DNA of 64,000 bases from Argyresthia goedartella (Eukaryota > Arthropoda > Insecta > Lepidoptera > Argyresthiidae), in contig OX463806.1 in NCBI GenBank assembly GCA_949825045.1, positions 39,828,208 through 39,892,207 of the forward strand, read 5' to 3'. The position numbers were made by a program, and so were the translations under genes. Shown here one piece after another: positions 9,550-19,335 of the stretch (the stretch's first letter is position 1; the number at the start of each line of letters is the position of its first letter). Under the pieces are notes generated by a model that worked only from the letters and a program-made list of their open reading frames with translations, searched no databases and was not told the origin of the DNA.

Positions 9550-10175
9550 AAACACTGCACGAGCGATGGACAGCTATCGACTCCAATCATTGGTCAATCG
9601 ATAGTGAATTGAACGGTTCAGACAAGATATACGAGGACCGTTTCACAGAACATGAACAGAAATACTTTGACATGAAAAAAGCCATAAATAGCAAGTTATG
9701 GTCAGTCTCTCATCGGGAAAAATCAACCCCTAAACTCGACATCCCTGTTTTCAACGGCAATATAAGAATAGAAATATCAAATAAGGCGGAGTTAGATATA
9801 TTACAAGAAACCGCAGCTATACAAGATAAGATTGGATATTTGAAAGAACAAGAATCATTACCAGAAAATGTAACCTATCATGACGTCCACCATTATGTCA
9901 TGATCTATGCAGTAGTGTGTGTGATAATGATCGTAGGAGTAATCATGATGATCCGACATATAAGACAAAAAAGCAAACCAAACAACCGAAACCCGGAAAG
10001 CAGCGAGTCACAGATAGATAGAAACGCAACGACTGCGCCCAAGTCCAGACAGGCAATAGCGCCCCCACTTGGATATCAGAGCAAGAACGCAAGGGAAGTC
10101 AGTACATCAAATAAATCCACCAGTCCCGTATTACGAAAGTTCAGTGACATTATGTTCAGTGAAGACTGTGTGTGA
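9528..10175 (+). pseudogene. Gag C-terminal part joined to envelope-type C-terminus
   Basis: Opens in a frame overlapping the end of Gag. Residues 1-80 continue Gag (with LDIPVFNG); the following part matches the end of an insect-retrovirus envelope: a short ectodomain remnant, a hydrophobic segment around residues 125-142 (MIYAVVCVIMIVGVIMMI) and a basic, hydrophilic tail of about 70 residues. Pol and most of env are missing between the two parts. The Gag-to-Env junction is inferred from composition and order; no functional product is expected. Confidence 0.7.
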
Positions 10176-10268
10176 TTTTTAGTTTATTTAAGTACTTATT
10201 TTTAGTTTTAACATGCTATGTAACAATTCATGTATCATTTATTTTGTTTATTTTCTCCCTCGGGAATA

Positions 10269-10461
10269 TGTACGATTTAGCAATCGCACAATGTGCACAC
10301 TCTGCCAATTTACCTAACAAGTCAGTGTCACGATACAACAAGGTGGAGTGCGCTCGTGTGCATTAGCGCAATTAAATCAATTTACGTAAATCAGCCGTTT
10401 TACTAAACAATCATCATCAATATATCAACAAAAGCTGTAGTGTCTACCAAGAGATCCTACA
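10269..10461 (+). repeat. Right LTR
   Basis: 193 bp, near-identical to 8475-8667, ends with TCCTACA and is followed by the CCATG duplication (10462-10466). Confidence 0.9.
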
Positions 10462-11530
10462 CCATGACTACGAGAAAAAAGAAAGATTTAAGCTAAAATA
10501 AACATTTAATGAAGAAAAAAGGAAGGTTAATTAAAATGCACAATTAAAATTGGAACAAATACTAAAATTAAGAGTTTTTTTTATTATTATTAGGATGGTC
10601 AACTTGTGAAGCGATATTTATTTCTTGTCGATGGCCAGAAGCTTGATTTTCATTTTTCCATTTTCAAAACTCATCGTAGGCTTTGATGTAAACCAGTCGT
10701 GATTTGTTGGCTGCTAAGTTTTCAACTAAACAGGCCGCACTGTCTTTCAATAAACTCAGGTGTTAACCCATCACTTGAATGCATTTACATTCGATTTAAT
10801 AAGTAACACTAAACTTTGTGTTCGTACAACTTACAGTATTCAAAATAGCGCCAAATAATTATTGACAGCAAAGAACACAAAAGAGTTTTTATTCTTATGC
10901 TAAACTCCTTGTCGAAAATGTCGAATCAAATCTCGAGCAGTTATTTGCACTGGTAATTTGTATCGAGTTTTGTTTTGCGCCAGGAGCATTGAGATGTAGG
11001 TCGAATATATTGGTGTTTTCTAAATTCAAACACCAAATTAGTGTGTAATAGTAGATTTCCTACGAGTTCGTAAAGGCTTATATTTACGAACCGAGAAGTT
11101 TATGGCACGAGCCGAAGGCGAGGGTCGTAGCGAGGTTCTTTTCGTCTTTTCGAGGCTCTTTTCGAACGAGTTAGGAATAGAATTTTTCCGCCTGAGATCC
11201 CAAAATCAAGCGGCGAAGTTGCTATTTTGAGGTTAGAATGCGGAAAAAGATCTCTTTATTCACTGTTTTCAGTGAATAAAATAAGCTTTTTAGAAGGGGA
11301 CTGGTATAAATGTGTTTTCACACCACCACCTGCTCGAAAACGACACTTTATATATCATGCAAACCTTACCTAAAGCAAGTCATTATAGCTCTTGGCTTTA
11401 GCGGTGACAAAAAGTTGTCACAACCTAGATCACTCCAGGGATTAAATAGTAGATTGTATAACAAGGGAGAAAATAGTTATTTATGTCTCAAGGGAGCAAA
11501 ATGCTGTATTTACGGCGAGGGCGGTGCATT

Positions 11531-11586
11531 GAATCCAGAGTGAAGCGAAGGATTCTACGACAGAATCCTGAGCTTAGCGATGAGGA
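11531..11586. repeat. Constant-loop hairpins, instances 2-3
   Basis: GAATCC (11531-11536) pairs with GGATTC (11550-11555) around AGAGTGAAGCGAA; a weaker TCCT/AGGA pair (11566-11569, 11583-11586) encloses GAGCTTAGCGATG. Confidence 0.5.
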
Positions 11587-12194
11587 AAATTGATATAAAA
11601 TCCTCTAAAAATAATGAAATAAGTATACTTTGAATTATATTTTCACCACTTTTACAGCAATCGAACGACTAAAACAAAACGTTTTTTATTTATTGTGGCG
11701 GATTGTGAAAGATTAGGGAAACATCACCACAGATAAAATATTCCGGTGCTACTTTTACCGCTGTGTAAAAATAATCGAATCGAATTAACAATGGTATCGG
11801 ATATCAATATTCATTATATCACAATAACATCGATAGTTTTCATTTGAGTAAAATATATAATTTGATGTGACATTTTTTTTAAATATTACGAAAAATTCAT
11901 AAATTTTCATATAACGTTGTTAAAGTTAAAACTTGAAACATGTTCGTTTTTAACCGATATTTTAATTTTAATTTTTCAATCGATTATTTTATTAAGATCT
12001 GTGTTCAATAGGCACATAATGAATACAATTTTAAAAAGTAGCTTAAACAGAAAAGTAGCATTTTGCTCCCTCTCGTCGTGAAGCAAAACTTACTTTTCCG
12101 AATGAAAGGTGTGAAGTACATTTCCCATGAGTTCGCAAAGGCTTATGTATACTACTCTGGGATAAAGCTTTTTTGTACTGGACACGCCTTACTC

Positions 12195-12255
12195 TTAATT
12201 CCCTTGCTTCGCTCGAGAATTAACTCATGACACCCTCGCTTCGCTCGGGAGTTAA
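12195..12255. repeat. Constant-loop hairpins, instances 4-5
   Basis: TTAATTC (12195-12201) pairs with GAATTAA (12217-12223) around a loop with TGCTTCGCTCG; TTAACTC (12220-12226) pairs with GAGTTAA (12249-12255) around a loop with CGCTTCGCTCG. Two adjacent stems of different sequence carry the same loop word. Confidence 0.6.
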
Positions 12256-12351
12256 ATGTGGAGTCCTTCGTTACTTTCAGGTTTCAATATCGCGCCCGTG
12301 GCATAAAATAGCGCTTTATGCCCTTGGTGAATAATCTGCTATTGTTGTCAG

Positions 12352-12460
12352 GTGTACAGCGCGAGCGCTGAGGCGGCGCGGGAGTACCGCATCTTATCTC
12401 GCTGTGCACATAGTGCGCTTGCGCGTGCTCTCGCACTGTTCCCGGACGTGCCGCGAACCG
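12352..12460 (+). CDS. Trio/Kalirin-like gene, exon C: kinase N-lobe
   Basis: 109 bp between acceptor TTGTTGTCAG and donor GTGAGT. It encodes VYSASAEAAREYRILSRCAH and on to LFPDVPRT, plus one base of a split Gly codon. AAREYRIL supplies the helix-C Glu expected after the VALK lysine. It starts in phase 0 and ends in phase 1, matching both neighbours. Confidence 0.82.
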
Positions 12461-12552
12461 GTGAGTACACACGCACTTTCATGTCCCTCGCGGAACTATG
12501 ACAACGACTGCAACCCGTCCTGAAAACACTAGTTATACAATTAGGTAGTGTA

Positions 12553-13068
12553 TATGTCATGGACCAAGTGATAAATCCGGGCATTATGAACAATGCCCGG
12601 ACATTATGAATAATTACAAACTACTTTGGGCAAAGTGAATAATTATAACTTGATCGTCCTTATTTATCACTTTGCCCATCAGATATTATGAATATTGGGT
12701 GGGTGGGAAACCCCATGTGGGTTTCGGGCAATGTGATAACACAGATACTATCAGGGAAAACACTGCGGTAGCTTAGGTGAAGGGTAAAGGGGGTGAGCGA
12801 AGCGAAGCCCCCTTCATCCTTCGTGTTAGGTTGAACACGTAAGAACAATAACATTATCATAGTGCAGCAGAGTACCAATGAAAAGAAACATTGTTCTGCC
12901 CCATAGGTGATGGGCATTATATAAAAAGCCCGGGCAGTGATTTGTTGATTGATTGATTTGATTACTTATTCTTAGAGATGTTATCACACTGCCCTCTCAT
13001 TTTGGGCATTATTCAAACTACGCCGGAATTGTTTATAACGACCGATTAGTTACATGGTCCATAACATA
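12553..13068. mobile_element. Non-autonomous repeat with short inverted ends and a hairpin core
   Basis: Ends TATGTCATGGACCA (12553-12566) and TGGTCCATAACATA (13055-13068) are inverted copies (13 of 14). The core near 12759-12850 is shared with the element at 30301-30629 and contains a conserved hairpin. No coding capacity. It interrupts the intron between two kinase exons. Confidence 0.55.
12779..12822. repeat. Constant-loop hairpin, instance 6
   Basis: Arm 12779-12793 (GAAGGGTAAAGGGGG) pairs with 12808-12822 at 13 of 15 positions around the loop TGAGCGAAGCGAAG. Confidence 0.75.
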
Positions 13069-13075
13069 TATATTT

Positions 13076-13267
13076 CATTTACCACGCACTTACAAGTTTA
13101 ATTTAACGTTTAATTTAATAAACGATAAAAATCTCAATTAACATATCTTTTAAAATAAAACCGTAATTTCTTATAATATATTTACCGTGTAAAATCAACA
13201 GGCCCAAAGATAAATGCCGCTATGAGTCAAGTGTGCAGGCTACTAACCAGTTGTCCGTGACCCGCAG
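13076..13267. other. Intron remainder, no feature seen
   Basis: AT-rich; ends with the acceptor GACCCGCAG used by the next kinase exon. Confidence 0.5.
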
Positions 13268-13434
13268 GCGCGACAACACTCGTGTTGGAGCTGGTCGGCG
13301 GCGGGGGTTTGCTAGAGTGGGCGGCGTGCAACCCGGCGGCGTACACGCAGCGCGCCGTGGCTGGCTTCACGAGGCAGCTGCTGTCGGGCTTGCACTGGCT
13401 GCACACTAACGGCATCGTACACTTGGATGTGCGG
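13268..13434 (+). CDS. Trio/Kalirin-like gene, exon D: kinase hinge to catalytic loop
   Basis: 167 bp, acceptor CCCGCAG, donor CGG/GTTAGT. Completes the split Gly and encodes ATTLVLELVGGGGLLEWAA (hinge), GFTRQLLSGLHWLHTNGIVH and LDVR. The catalytic loop reads HLDVRPEN once joined to the next exon; Trio/Kalirin kinases likewise have HLD in place of HRD. The Lys of the usual D-x-K is Arg here. Phase 1 in, phase 0 out. Confidence 0.88.
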
Positions 13435-13519
13435 GTTAGTTAGTTATCCCTGATTACTACCCTTGATTACCCTGATTACCCTTTGATGATTAGGGAATGT
13501 TCCTCTGCTTACTTTAATT

Positions 13520-15000
13520 TATCTCATGTCTATAAATAATGGGTGTGTGCCCAATATTTGGAAGAGAGCCTGGATAACTCCTTTACCTAAAGGCATTGTA
13601 TCTCAAGATATACTAAAGTACCACCCCATCTCAAATATACACAGATTTCTCCAAGGCTTTTGATAAAATTTGCCACGACACTCTTTTAAACAAGGTCTGG
13701 CGACTTGGCGTGCATGGAGACCTTTTTAGATGGATCAAGTCCTATGTAAAAAATCGATGTCAAGCTGTTGTCTTAGGCGGATATTGCTCACAGTATAAGG
13801 TTGCTACGTCTGGTGTACCGCAAGGGTCTCATTTAGGGCCATTGCTATTTATTATTTATGTGAACGACTTAAGTAACAGCATTATTAACTCAAAAACGCT
13901 GCTCTATGCTGATGATACAAAAATATTTTCGATAATTCGTAATACTGAAGATTGTGAAGTTCTGCAAGCTGACCTTGCTCATTTTGAGCAGTTTTGTTAT
14001 ACGAATAAACTATTTCTTAATGCTGATAAGTGTCACATCATCACATTTAGCAGAAAAAAGAATTCTGTAATATTTGATTACTCTTTAAGTAACGTAAACC
14101 TTACTCGTGTTACACAGACTCGTGACTTGGGTGTATTAATGGACTCGGAGCTAACCTTTGAACCACACATTGAAGAAATATTAAATAAGGCTTATAAGCA
14201 GTTAGGATTTATTTTGCGAGTGGGAAAACCGTTTAAAAAAGCTTCTACTCACAAATTGTTGTACAACGCCTTTGTTCGTAGCAATCTTGAATTCGCGAGT
14301 ACTGTGTAGAATCCTTTCTTTAAGAAATATATCAATAGGATTGAAAACTTACAAAAAAAGTTTGTAAAGTCTTTGGACTTTCAGACTGGTTTTGCATATT
14401 CTGATTACGTCACGTCTTCAAAACGTCATAAGGTTACCTCGCTAGTCTATCGTCGTCAGCGTGCGGATTTACTCTTTTTATATAAACTACTTTAGAACTA
14501 TACTGATGCTCCAGATCTTCTCTCAAAATTGTATTTAAGAGTACCTAGCAGGAATGAACGCAGTTTTAGAAAGAAGTCACTTTTCTCAATTGAGAGTAGC
14601 GGGAGTTGTTACGTGGCCAATAGTTATATTAGGCGGAGTTGTAAATCTTACAATAACAATTTTAGTCATGTTGATTTATTTGACAAATCTTTGTTTACTT
14701 TCAAAAAGCAGATTGCAAATTGTGATTGAATTGGTTGAACCTTTTAATGCTTGTATCGACAGCAACGACAAGGTCATGCGTGCTTATATCCTCTTCACAT
14801 CTCTGTTGTAGATATTTCTCGTATCGACGGATTCAACCAATTTGGTTTCAAATAATATCTAATGTACTTTCTAAATTTTATTTCGGATTAAGTATTGTTT
14901 TTATTTAGTTTAGGATACTATAGGTCTATATGTTCTATACTATATTTCAACTTAAAAATAATGTACATGACCGTTTGTATCTATATAAATAAATAAATAA
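13520..15000 (+). mobile_element. 5'-truncated, decayed LINE (non-LTR retrotransposon)
   Basis: Contains reverse transcriptase pieces: GCVPNIWKRAWITPLPK (about 13540), then, after an internal deletion and frame change, DFSKAFDK, a long block with SGVPQGSHLGPLLF and LLYADDTK, and a C-terminal region broken by several stops. It ends in a TAAATAAATAAATA tail near 14985-15000, typical of target-primed insertion. It sits in the large kinase intron. Confidence 0.88.
13710..14309 (+). pseudogene. LINE reverse transcriptase fragment
   Basis: A 199-codon open stretch carrying palm motifs of a non-LTR reverse transcriptase: SGVPQGSHLGPLLFIIYVND and, about 30 residues later, LLYADDTK, then the thumb-side block DLGVLMDSELTF. 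The frame starts inside the domain and ends at a TAG at 14307; further pieces follow to about 14730. No endonuclease remains. Confidence 0.88.
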
Positions 15001-16086
15001 ATTACACTCATGTAGTGCATTTACTTTTAGATCTATGATCGCTCTTTAGAGAAGTTTTCGATTATTGCCGAAAATATACTAATTATTCTATTACTACCGT
15101 CTCTATGACTACCTTCTCTGCACTCATTTTTACCAGGTAGTTTAAAAAAGTTAATTCAAAGCTAAAATTCAATCCAAAATAAGCATTACCTAAGAAATAC
15201 ACGTCAACAATCAGGTAATTATTATAATGCAAGGAGGTAAAGCTTATTTTAGATTGATTTTTAACTTTGACTCACCATTTTAATCTAGCTGACAAAAGCT
15301 CGTGCTGAGTAGGACAGTAGTAATAATTCGTAGATTTACGGCAGTAGTCATTAAGGTTCATTTCCTTTACAACACAATTTATAACTTATTTACCGCTCGA
15401 CACTTCTCTGCTTTTGGCACAGATCGCAAGAAAGTATACATTGCTGTGCTGCATATTCATCATAGTAATGTACCGAAGTCATATTTTGTAAAGTAGACCT
15501 ATAGGTACATTACATAGGTGTGTCACTCGCACGATCACTTTCACTGATTATAAAGCTGTCACTAAATACTTGCAGTTTTTCTTCTTCAGTGAAACATTCT
15601 TCCTTTCGGTTTTTTCTATCAGAAGCTTCTTGACAGTTACTAGTTAGTTGACTTATATTCATATCTATATTTTTAGATACTATAATATATTTAATATCAT
15701 CTCATAAACCATAATTTGAATTTGTTACCATTTGTCTTGTTCATGTATTATGATTATGAGTAATGTCACAGAATACTTAATAAATAGTACTACGTATAGA
15801 AAGATTACTCCGTAAAAACACAAATAGCTACTCTCGCTGCGCGGCAATAAAGCGCAATCTAGCTCGCACCTGAGCTACGTCCAATAATCGCTAAGCACCT
15901 ACAGAATCGGTTGTCCCGCCCGTGCAGGATAGATTGCGCCGCATCACTACGCCGGAGAGCTTCTTTTACTCTGACATCGCAAGGTCGTCCTGTAAACTCC
16001 TGTCTCGCTAGCTCACGATAGGGTTATTTACGTACAATTTGTGTTTGTGAATTTTAGCCCACTGTGTGTAAGAGAGGTGTTATTAG
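15001..16086. other. Intron sequence, no gene seen
   Basis: AT-rich without a convincing frame. A small GC-richer stretch (15830-15975) contains inverted words around GCGCAATCTA but no clear element. Confidence 0.4.
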
Positions 16087-16092
16087 CTTACC
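16087..16092. repeat. Polinton target-site duplication (left)
   Basis: CTTACC, repeated exactly at 31415-31420 just outside the other end. Polintons make 6-bp duplications. Confidence 0.93.
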
Positions 16093-16303
16093 AGTAGGGT
16101 AACATTGGGGGTTCTGCATCACAAATTCGCGCCGCTCGCTTCGCTCGCTCCGCTCGGTTTGTGCTGCAAAACCCCGCAATGTTATCCTACCCTGCAGGTT
16201 TTAAACGGCAACCTGTTTATTCTGAAGTGTGTCTGATTCGTACTGCAGCTCTTTTCAATTGCTTATGTTGACTGATGACGATCTGAGCTACAGAATCTTA
16301 CTG
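16093..16303 (+). repeat. Polinton left terminal inverted repeat
   Basis: Matches the reverse complement of 31213-31414 with few substitutions and one 9-10 base indel. Its outer 100 bases are themselves a foldback: arm 16093-16125 pairs imperfectly with 16158-16193 around a GCTCGCTTCGCTCG-rich loop. Confidence 0.95.
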
Positions 16304-16419
16304 TTTTTTTTTATCTGATAGGACGGGTACGCCGCCTACGCTATGCGTATATATTTCTTATAAATTACAAAAGGAAATAAGGTATTTGAAAAATAAAAAA
16401 AAGATATTTCAACGATGGT
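16304..16419. other. Polinton subterminal spacer
   Basis: AT-rich, no gene seen. Confidence 0.5.
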
Positions 16420-16902
16420 TTATATTATTTTTAAAAAAGTACACCATTTTTTTAAACATGTAACATTTTTTAGTGCACAAAATGAAGGATGATACATACA
16501 ATTTAAAATATCATTACAAAATCTATATTCTTTATGCAAACTTAACAAACTAGGACATTTAACGTATTCTAAATTTATAACATCATCATGATTAAATATA
16601 TTCTTAATCCAAGTCGCTTTTTCTACCCCTTTACAATAAATTGTTTTGTCAACCAAGAATGGCTGCGTGTTCATTAAAAAATTGTCATAGGTAATGAAGC
16701 CATCATTCCAGAAAATTTTTCTATTTCGTTCTATCCATCTGATTTGCATCTTTTCTGTGTATGTAAGGTGGTGAAATGAAAAAGGTGGAAGAATTAATAA
16801 AACTTGAACTTGATCACCACAAATGATAGCAATTTCTTTAATAATAAATTCATTATTTTCTCTTCTGAATCCTTGTACATCTACAATAGCTGATGATTTC
16901 AT
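16420..16902 (-). CDS. Polinton accessory protein, possibly DnaQ/RNase H-fold
   Basis: 160 residues, ATG start overlapping the capsid gene's stop by four bases (ATGA), so it is probably co-expressed with it. The opening AIVDVQGFRRENNEFIIKEI resembles the first strand and acidic residue of a family of exonuclease-like proteins found widely in arthropod genomes, and VDKTIYCKGVEKATWIKNIF matches a second conserved block of that family as I remember it. The usual second acidic residue (DxE) appears as Gln here. Function is inferred weakly; a structure prediction would decide. The Cys-rich C-terminus (CALKNVTCLKKWC) is notable. Confidence 0.6.
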   Translation of the reverse strand: MKSSAIVDVQGFRRENNEFIIKEIAIICGDQVQVLLILPPFSFHHLTYTEKMQIRWIERNRKIFWNDGFITYDNFLMNTQPFLVDKTIYCKGVEKATWIKNIFNHDDVINLEYVKCPSLLSLHKEYRFCNDILNCMYHPSFCALKNVTCLKKWCTFLKII

Positions 16903-18110
16903 GATATTTTTCGTACTATATTACTTAAAGGTCTGTACTCTACCAGATGATCGTTTATTATTAAGCAATATGCGCTTGTGTTATCCGGAATATCCTTTTC
17001 ACATTCAATTTCTAAACGTACATCAACAGGTCCTGTTTTTAAATTTTCGTTTTGCCGTGAACAATCAATTACATACAACGGAGCTTTAGTTTTAAATGTT
17101 AGGTGATCAATCAACGGGTCTACAGGAAGATTATAGAACGACTGACGAAATCTAGCATACATATCGTATAATATATTGTACTTGTTTTCATCAAATTTCA
17201 AATTAAGAGCATCGTATGGATAATAGTAAGAATTTAAGAATAAAGTAACATTTTTCAAATTACAATGATCGAAAATGGCACTGTCTTTAACATTATTATT
17301 TTTTCTATTTGTTTGTAATCCAAATATAACATAACGTGGTTTCTCTAATTGTGAAGTTGTTTTAACAGACCATGTATGCTTGGTAGATTTAGGTAATAAT
17401 GGATATTCATATAGATCCCAATTTCTGTATGCGATTTGTATAGGTTTGTCTTTCTCTAAGTGTTTTATTAAAGTAAGCTTTTGCTGGTCAGATACCTTGA
17501 TATGAGGCATACGCCATTGCACTTTTTGTAAACTTACTGTAACAGAGTCATCTTTGTCAGTAACTACACTATTTAAACTTGTACTAGTTCTATTGAGAAT
17601 TAGTTCATGTTTACAATTTATTATTATTTTTCTATAATCTTCTGCAAAGCCTAATAATTTATTTAATGGTAGTAAGACGTAAAAACTACCATCTTGATCA
17701 TGAAATCCGTCTATGTTCCAACCCCATATAGCTGCTACTTTATTTTCTCCACTACTCATAGATACTAAAGATTTCATAGTTGTTGTTATTCCAACATTTC
17801 GTACACGATCTATTTCTACACCATTCATTTCATATCTAATGTCTTGAAATAGAAAGGAAATTGCATTATTAGTTAGATTAACTTTTTTTTTTTTGATAAC
17901 TCCAGCCAGATCTCGAGCCTGCACACAAAATTTTCCCTCGATGTATATCGCACTTGATGATGGTAGTAAGTAGATATCTTGCTGATGAATTGGTATTCTT
18001 ATTTCATCATTTTCATTAAAGCTATTATTGTAGGGATTGTAGGTATGCGTTTCATAACTTTCGATAGAATTATCGAACTGCGGATAATCTGATATTTTTA
18101 GAATACTCAT
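16899..18110 (-). CDS. Polinton major capsid protein (double jelly-roll, predicted)
   Basis: 403 residues from an ATG. The N-terminal part has DEIRIPIHQQDIYLLPSSSA and then IYIEGKF, a motif characteristic of the large capsid-type protein of insect Polintons. The rest is beta-rich without membrane segments. Polinton major capsid proteins have the double jelly-roll fold of adenovirus hexon and PRD1-like viruses. It lies beside the minor capsid gene and the protease, the expected morphogenesis cluster. Gene order and motif support the call; the fold is inferred. Confidence 0.82.
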   Translation of the reverse strand: MSILKISDYPQFDNSIESYETHTYNPYNNSFNENDEIRIPIHQQDIYLLPSSSAIYIEGKFCVQARDLAGVIKKKKVNLTNNAISFLFQDIRYEMNGVEIDRVRNVGITTTMKSLVSMSSGENKVAAIWGWNIDGFHDQDGSFYVLLPLNKLLGFAEDYRKIIINCKHELILNRTSTSLNSVVTDKDDSVTVSLQKVQWRMPHIKVSDQQKLTLIKHLEKDKPIQIAYRNWDLYEYPLLPKSTKHTWSVKTTSQLEKPRYVIFGLQTNRKNNNVKDSAIFDHCNLKNVTLFLNSYYYPYDALNLKFDENKYNILYDMYARFRQSFYNLPVDPLIDHLTFKTKAPLYVIDCSRQNENLKTGPVDVRLEIECEKDIPDNTSAYCLIINDHLVEYRPLSNIVRKIS

Positions 18111-18251
18111 ATTTTAAACCCCAAAGTTTGAAGAAATTCCTTATTACTTTTTGTAATTATTTTTAACTTTTTACGTGTGGTTTGTTTCACGTTGCTCTTG
18201 ATAATGGCTTTAGATTTATTATTTTTGTTTATTTTATAGACATCATGATTA

Positions 18252-18938
18252 TCATTGAAGACTATCATTTCTTTTCCTTAGATGAAGACGCAGTTGAATT
18301 TTTTCGTTGTTAAAATTAATTAGGTTTCCCTCTAAATCCAAAATTTTTAATGTTACTGATGAAATGTATTTATTTTTTATTGGGAAATAAATAACGTTTT
18401 TTGGTACTTCAATAACTTGATATCCTGATGGAATATTAAGCACAAATTCATGTATTATATGTGTAGGTGAACCATTTGTAAAAGAGCCCTGTATTAGATC
18501 ACATTCGACTCGTATCACAGACGCTGGTATAATGTTCACTGGATGAGTTGAATCATGCCATTTATTCGCTTCCAAAATCGTACTCGAGAATCCAAGCATT
18601 GCACCGATACTATTTTTCACGCGAAAATCAATTGGTTTAGTGCAAAATAAAGAACATTTTAAAGTATTGTTATTTGGATGAATCATAATGTTACAATTCT
18701 CCATTTTCGATTTTATATATTCATTTAAAGCAGATAAATCATAAATGCCATTTGGAATTTTTATCACATCATTATTCCCATATGCAAATACGTTATTGCT
18801 TTCATGTATGTTAGGAATTGAATTGAATGTGGAAAAAAATAATAAACCACACTCATAATTACCATCTAAACTCAAAGGAGATGTAAATTCAGATTGGAGA
18901 ATAGATTTATTACCAACGATTGTTAGAGTCACAGACAT
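18252..18938 (-). CDS. Polinton minor capsid (penton) protein
   Basis: 228 residues from the ATG at 18938 (a longer frame to 18956 would need a TTG start). It has the block FNSIPNIHESNNVF followed by IKIPNGIYDLSALNEYI, which is typical of the single jelly-roll penton-like protein of Polintons and adintoviruses. It would form the fivefold vertices of the capsid. It sits between the major capsid gene and the protease, all in one direction. Confidence 0.82.
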   Translation of the reverse strand: MSVTLTIVGNKSILQSEFTSPLSLDGNYECGLLFFSTFNSIPNIHESNNVFAYGNNDVIKIPNGIYDLSALNEYIKSKMENCNIMIHPNNNTLKCSLFCTKPIDFRVKNSIGAMLGFSSTILEANKWHDSTHPVNIIPASVIRVECDLIQGSFTNGSPTHIIHEFVLNIPSGYQVIEVPKNVIYFPIKNKYISSVTLKILDLEGNLINFNNEKIQLRLHLRKRNDSLQ

Positions 18939-18967
18939 TGCAACAACTGAACTCAAACGTAAAGTAC

Positions 18968-19330
18968 TCAGTATTTATTTAGATCCCAAAAGGCATTTAA
19001 AAACTTTAAACATAAATGACCACATTTGTATGTGTTACGTTTCTGATCGTTATCATAATTATAAAATATATTTGGTCCTATGTATTTGATTAATTCTTCT
19101 GGTGGCTTTAAATTACCATAACTATCATAATACTCTACATAATTATCTAATTTTGCATAGGCTACCCAATGAGTTCCAGCATTCTCAGAATTGTCAAGAT
19201 TCATAATAGCACATTCCTTTTTTAATGGATGCTGAGGTAAATCATCCCTCATAAACACTCCTCTGAAAAATGGAATGTTTTGACCATATTTAAGTAAATC
19301 TATATTAGTAAGCGCTCTCTTGGGTAGCCT
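18968..19330 (-). CDS. Polinton adenain-like cysteine protease (start codon apparently lost)
   Basis: Maturation protease that processes capsid proteins. The catalytic order is clear: His in GTHWVAY, the acidic residue in YYDSYG, and Cys in KCGHLCLKF. The family-like sequence extends upstream of the first ATG (19252) through FFRGVFMRD, DLLKYGQN and LPKRALTN up to codon 19328-19330, which is AGG, one base from ATG; further up there is a stop without another ATG. Start loss, or a spliced start, is therefore suspected. With that start the protein has about 120 residues, the usual size. It overlaps no catalytic residue with its neighbours. Confidence 0.85.
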   Translation of the reverse strand, partial: RLPKRALTNIDLLKYGQNIPFFRGVFMRDDLPQHPLKKECAIMNLDNSENAGTHWVAYAKLDNYVEYYDSYGNLKPPEELIKYIGPNIFYNYDNDQKRNTYKCGHLCLKFLNAFWDLNKY

Positions 19331-19335
19331 ATGAT

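Larger units (their letters stand above)
8475..10461 (+). mobile_element. Internally deleted errantivirus-like (Ty3/gypsy) LTR element
   Basis: Two 193-bp LTRs, both TGTACGATT..CA, flank a 1.6-kb interior. The LTRs differ at only about three positions, so the insertion is fairly recent. The interior carries a Gag-like frame and then a short frame that runs from the end of Gag straight into the membrane anchor of an envelope-type protein; protease, reverse transcriptase, RNase H, integrase and most of env are missing. It is therefore a deletion derivative that could only move with help from a full relative. It lies in an intron of the Trio/Kalirin-like gene, in the same orientation. Confidence 0.88.
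10467..12351. other. Intron sequence with old repeats
   Basis: No supported gene. It holds related segments near 11050-11080 and 12115-12145 (TTTCC..GAGTTCG.AAAGGCTTAT), an inverted 14-mer pair (GGGAGCAAAATGCT at 11492-11505 and its complement at 12057-12070), and several constant-loop hairpins listed separately. These suggest one or more worn non-autonomous elements. Confidence 0.5.
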
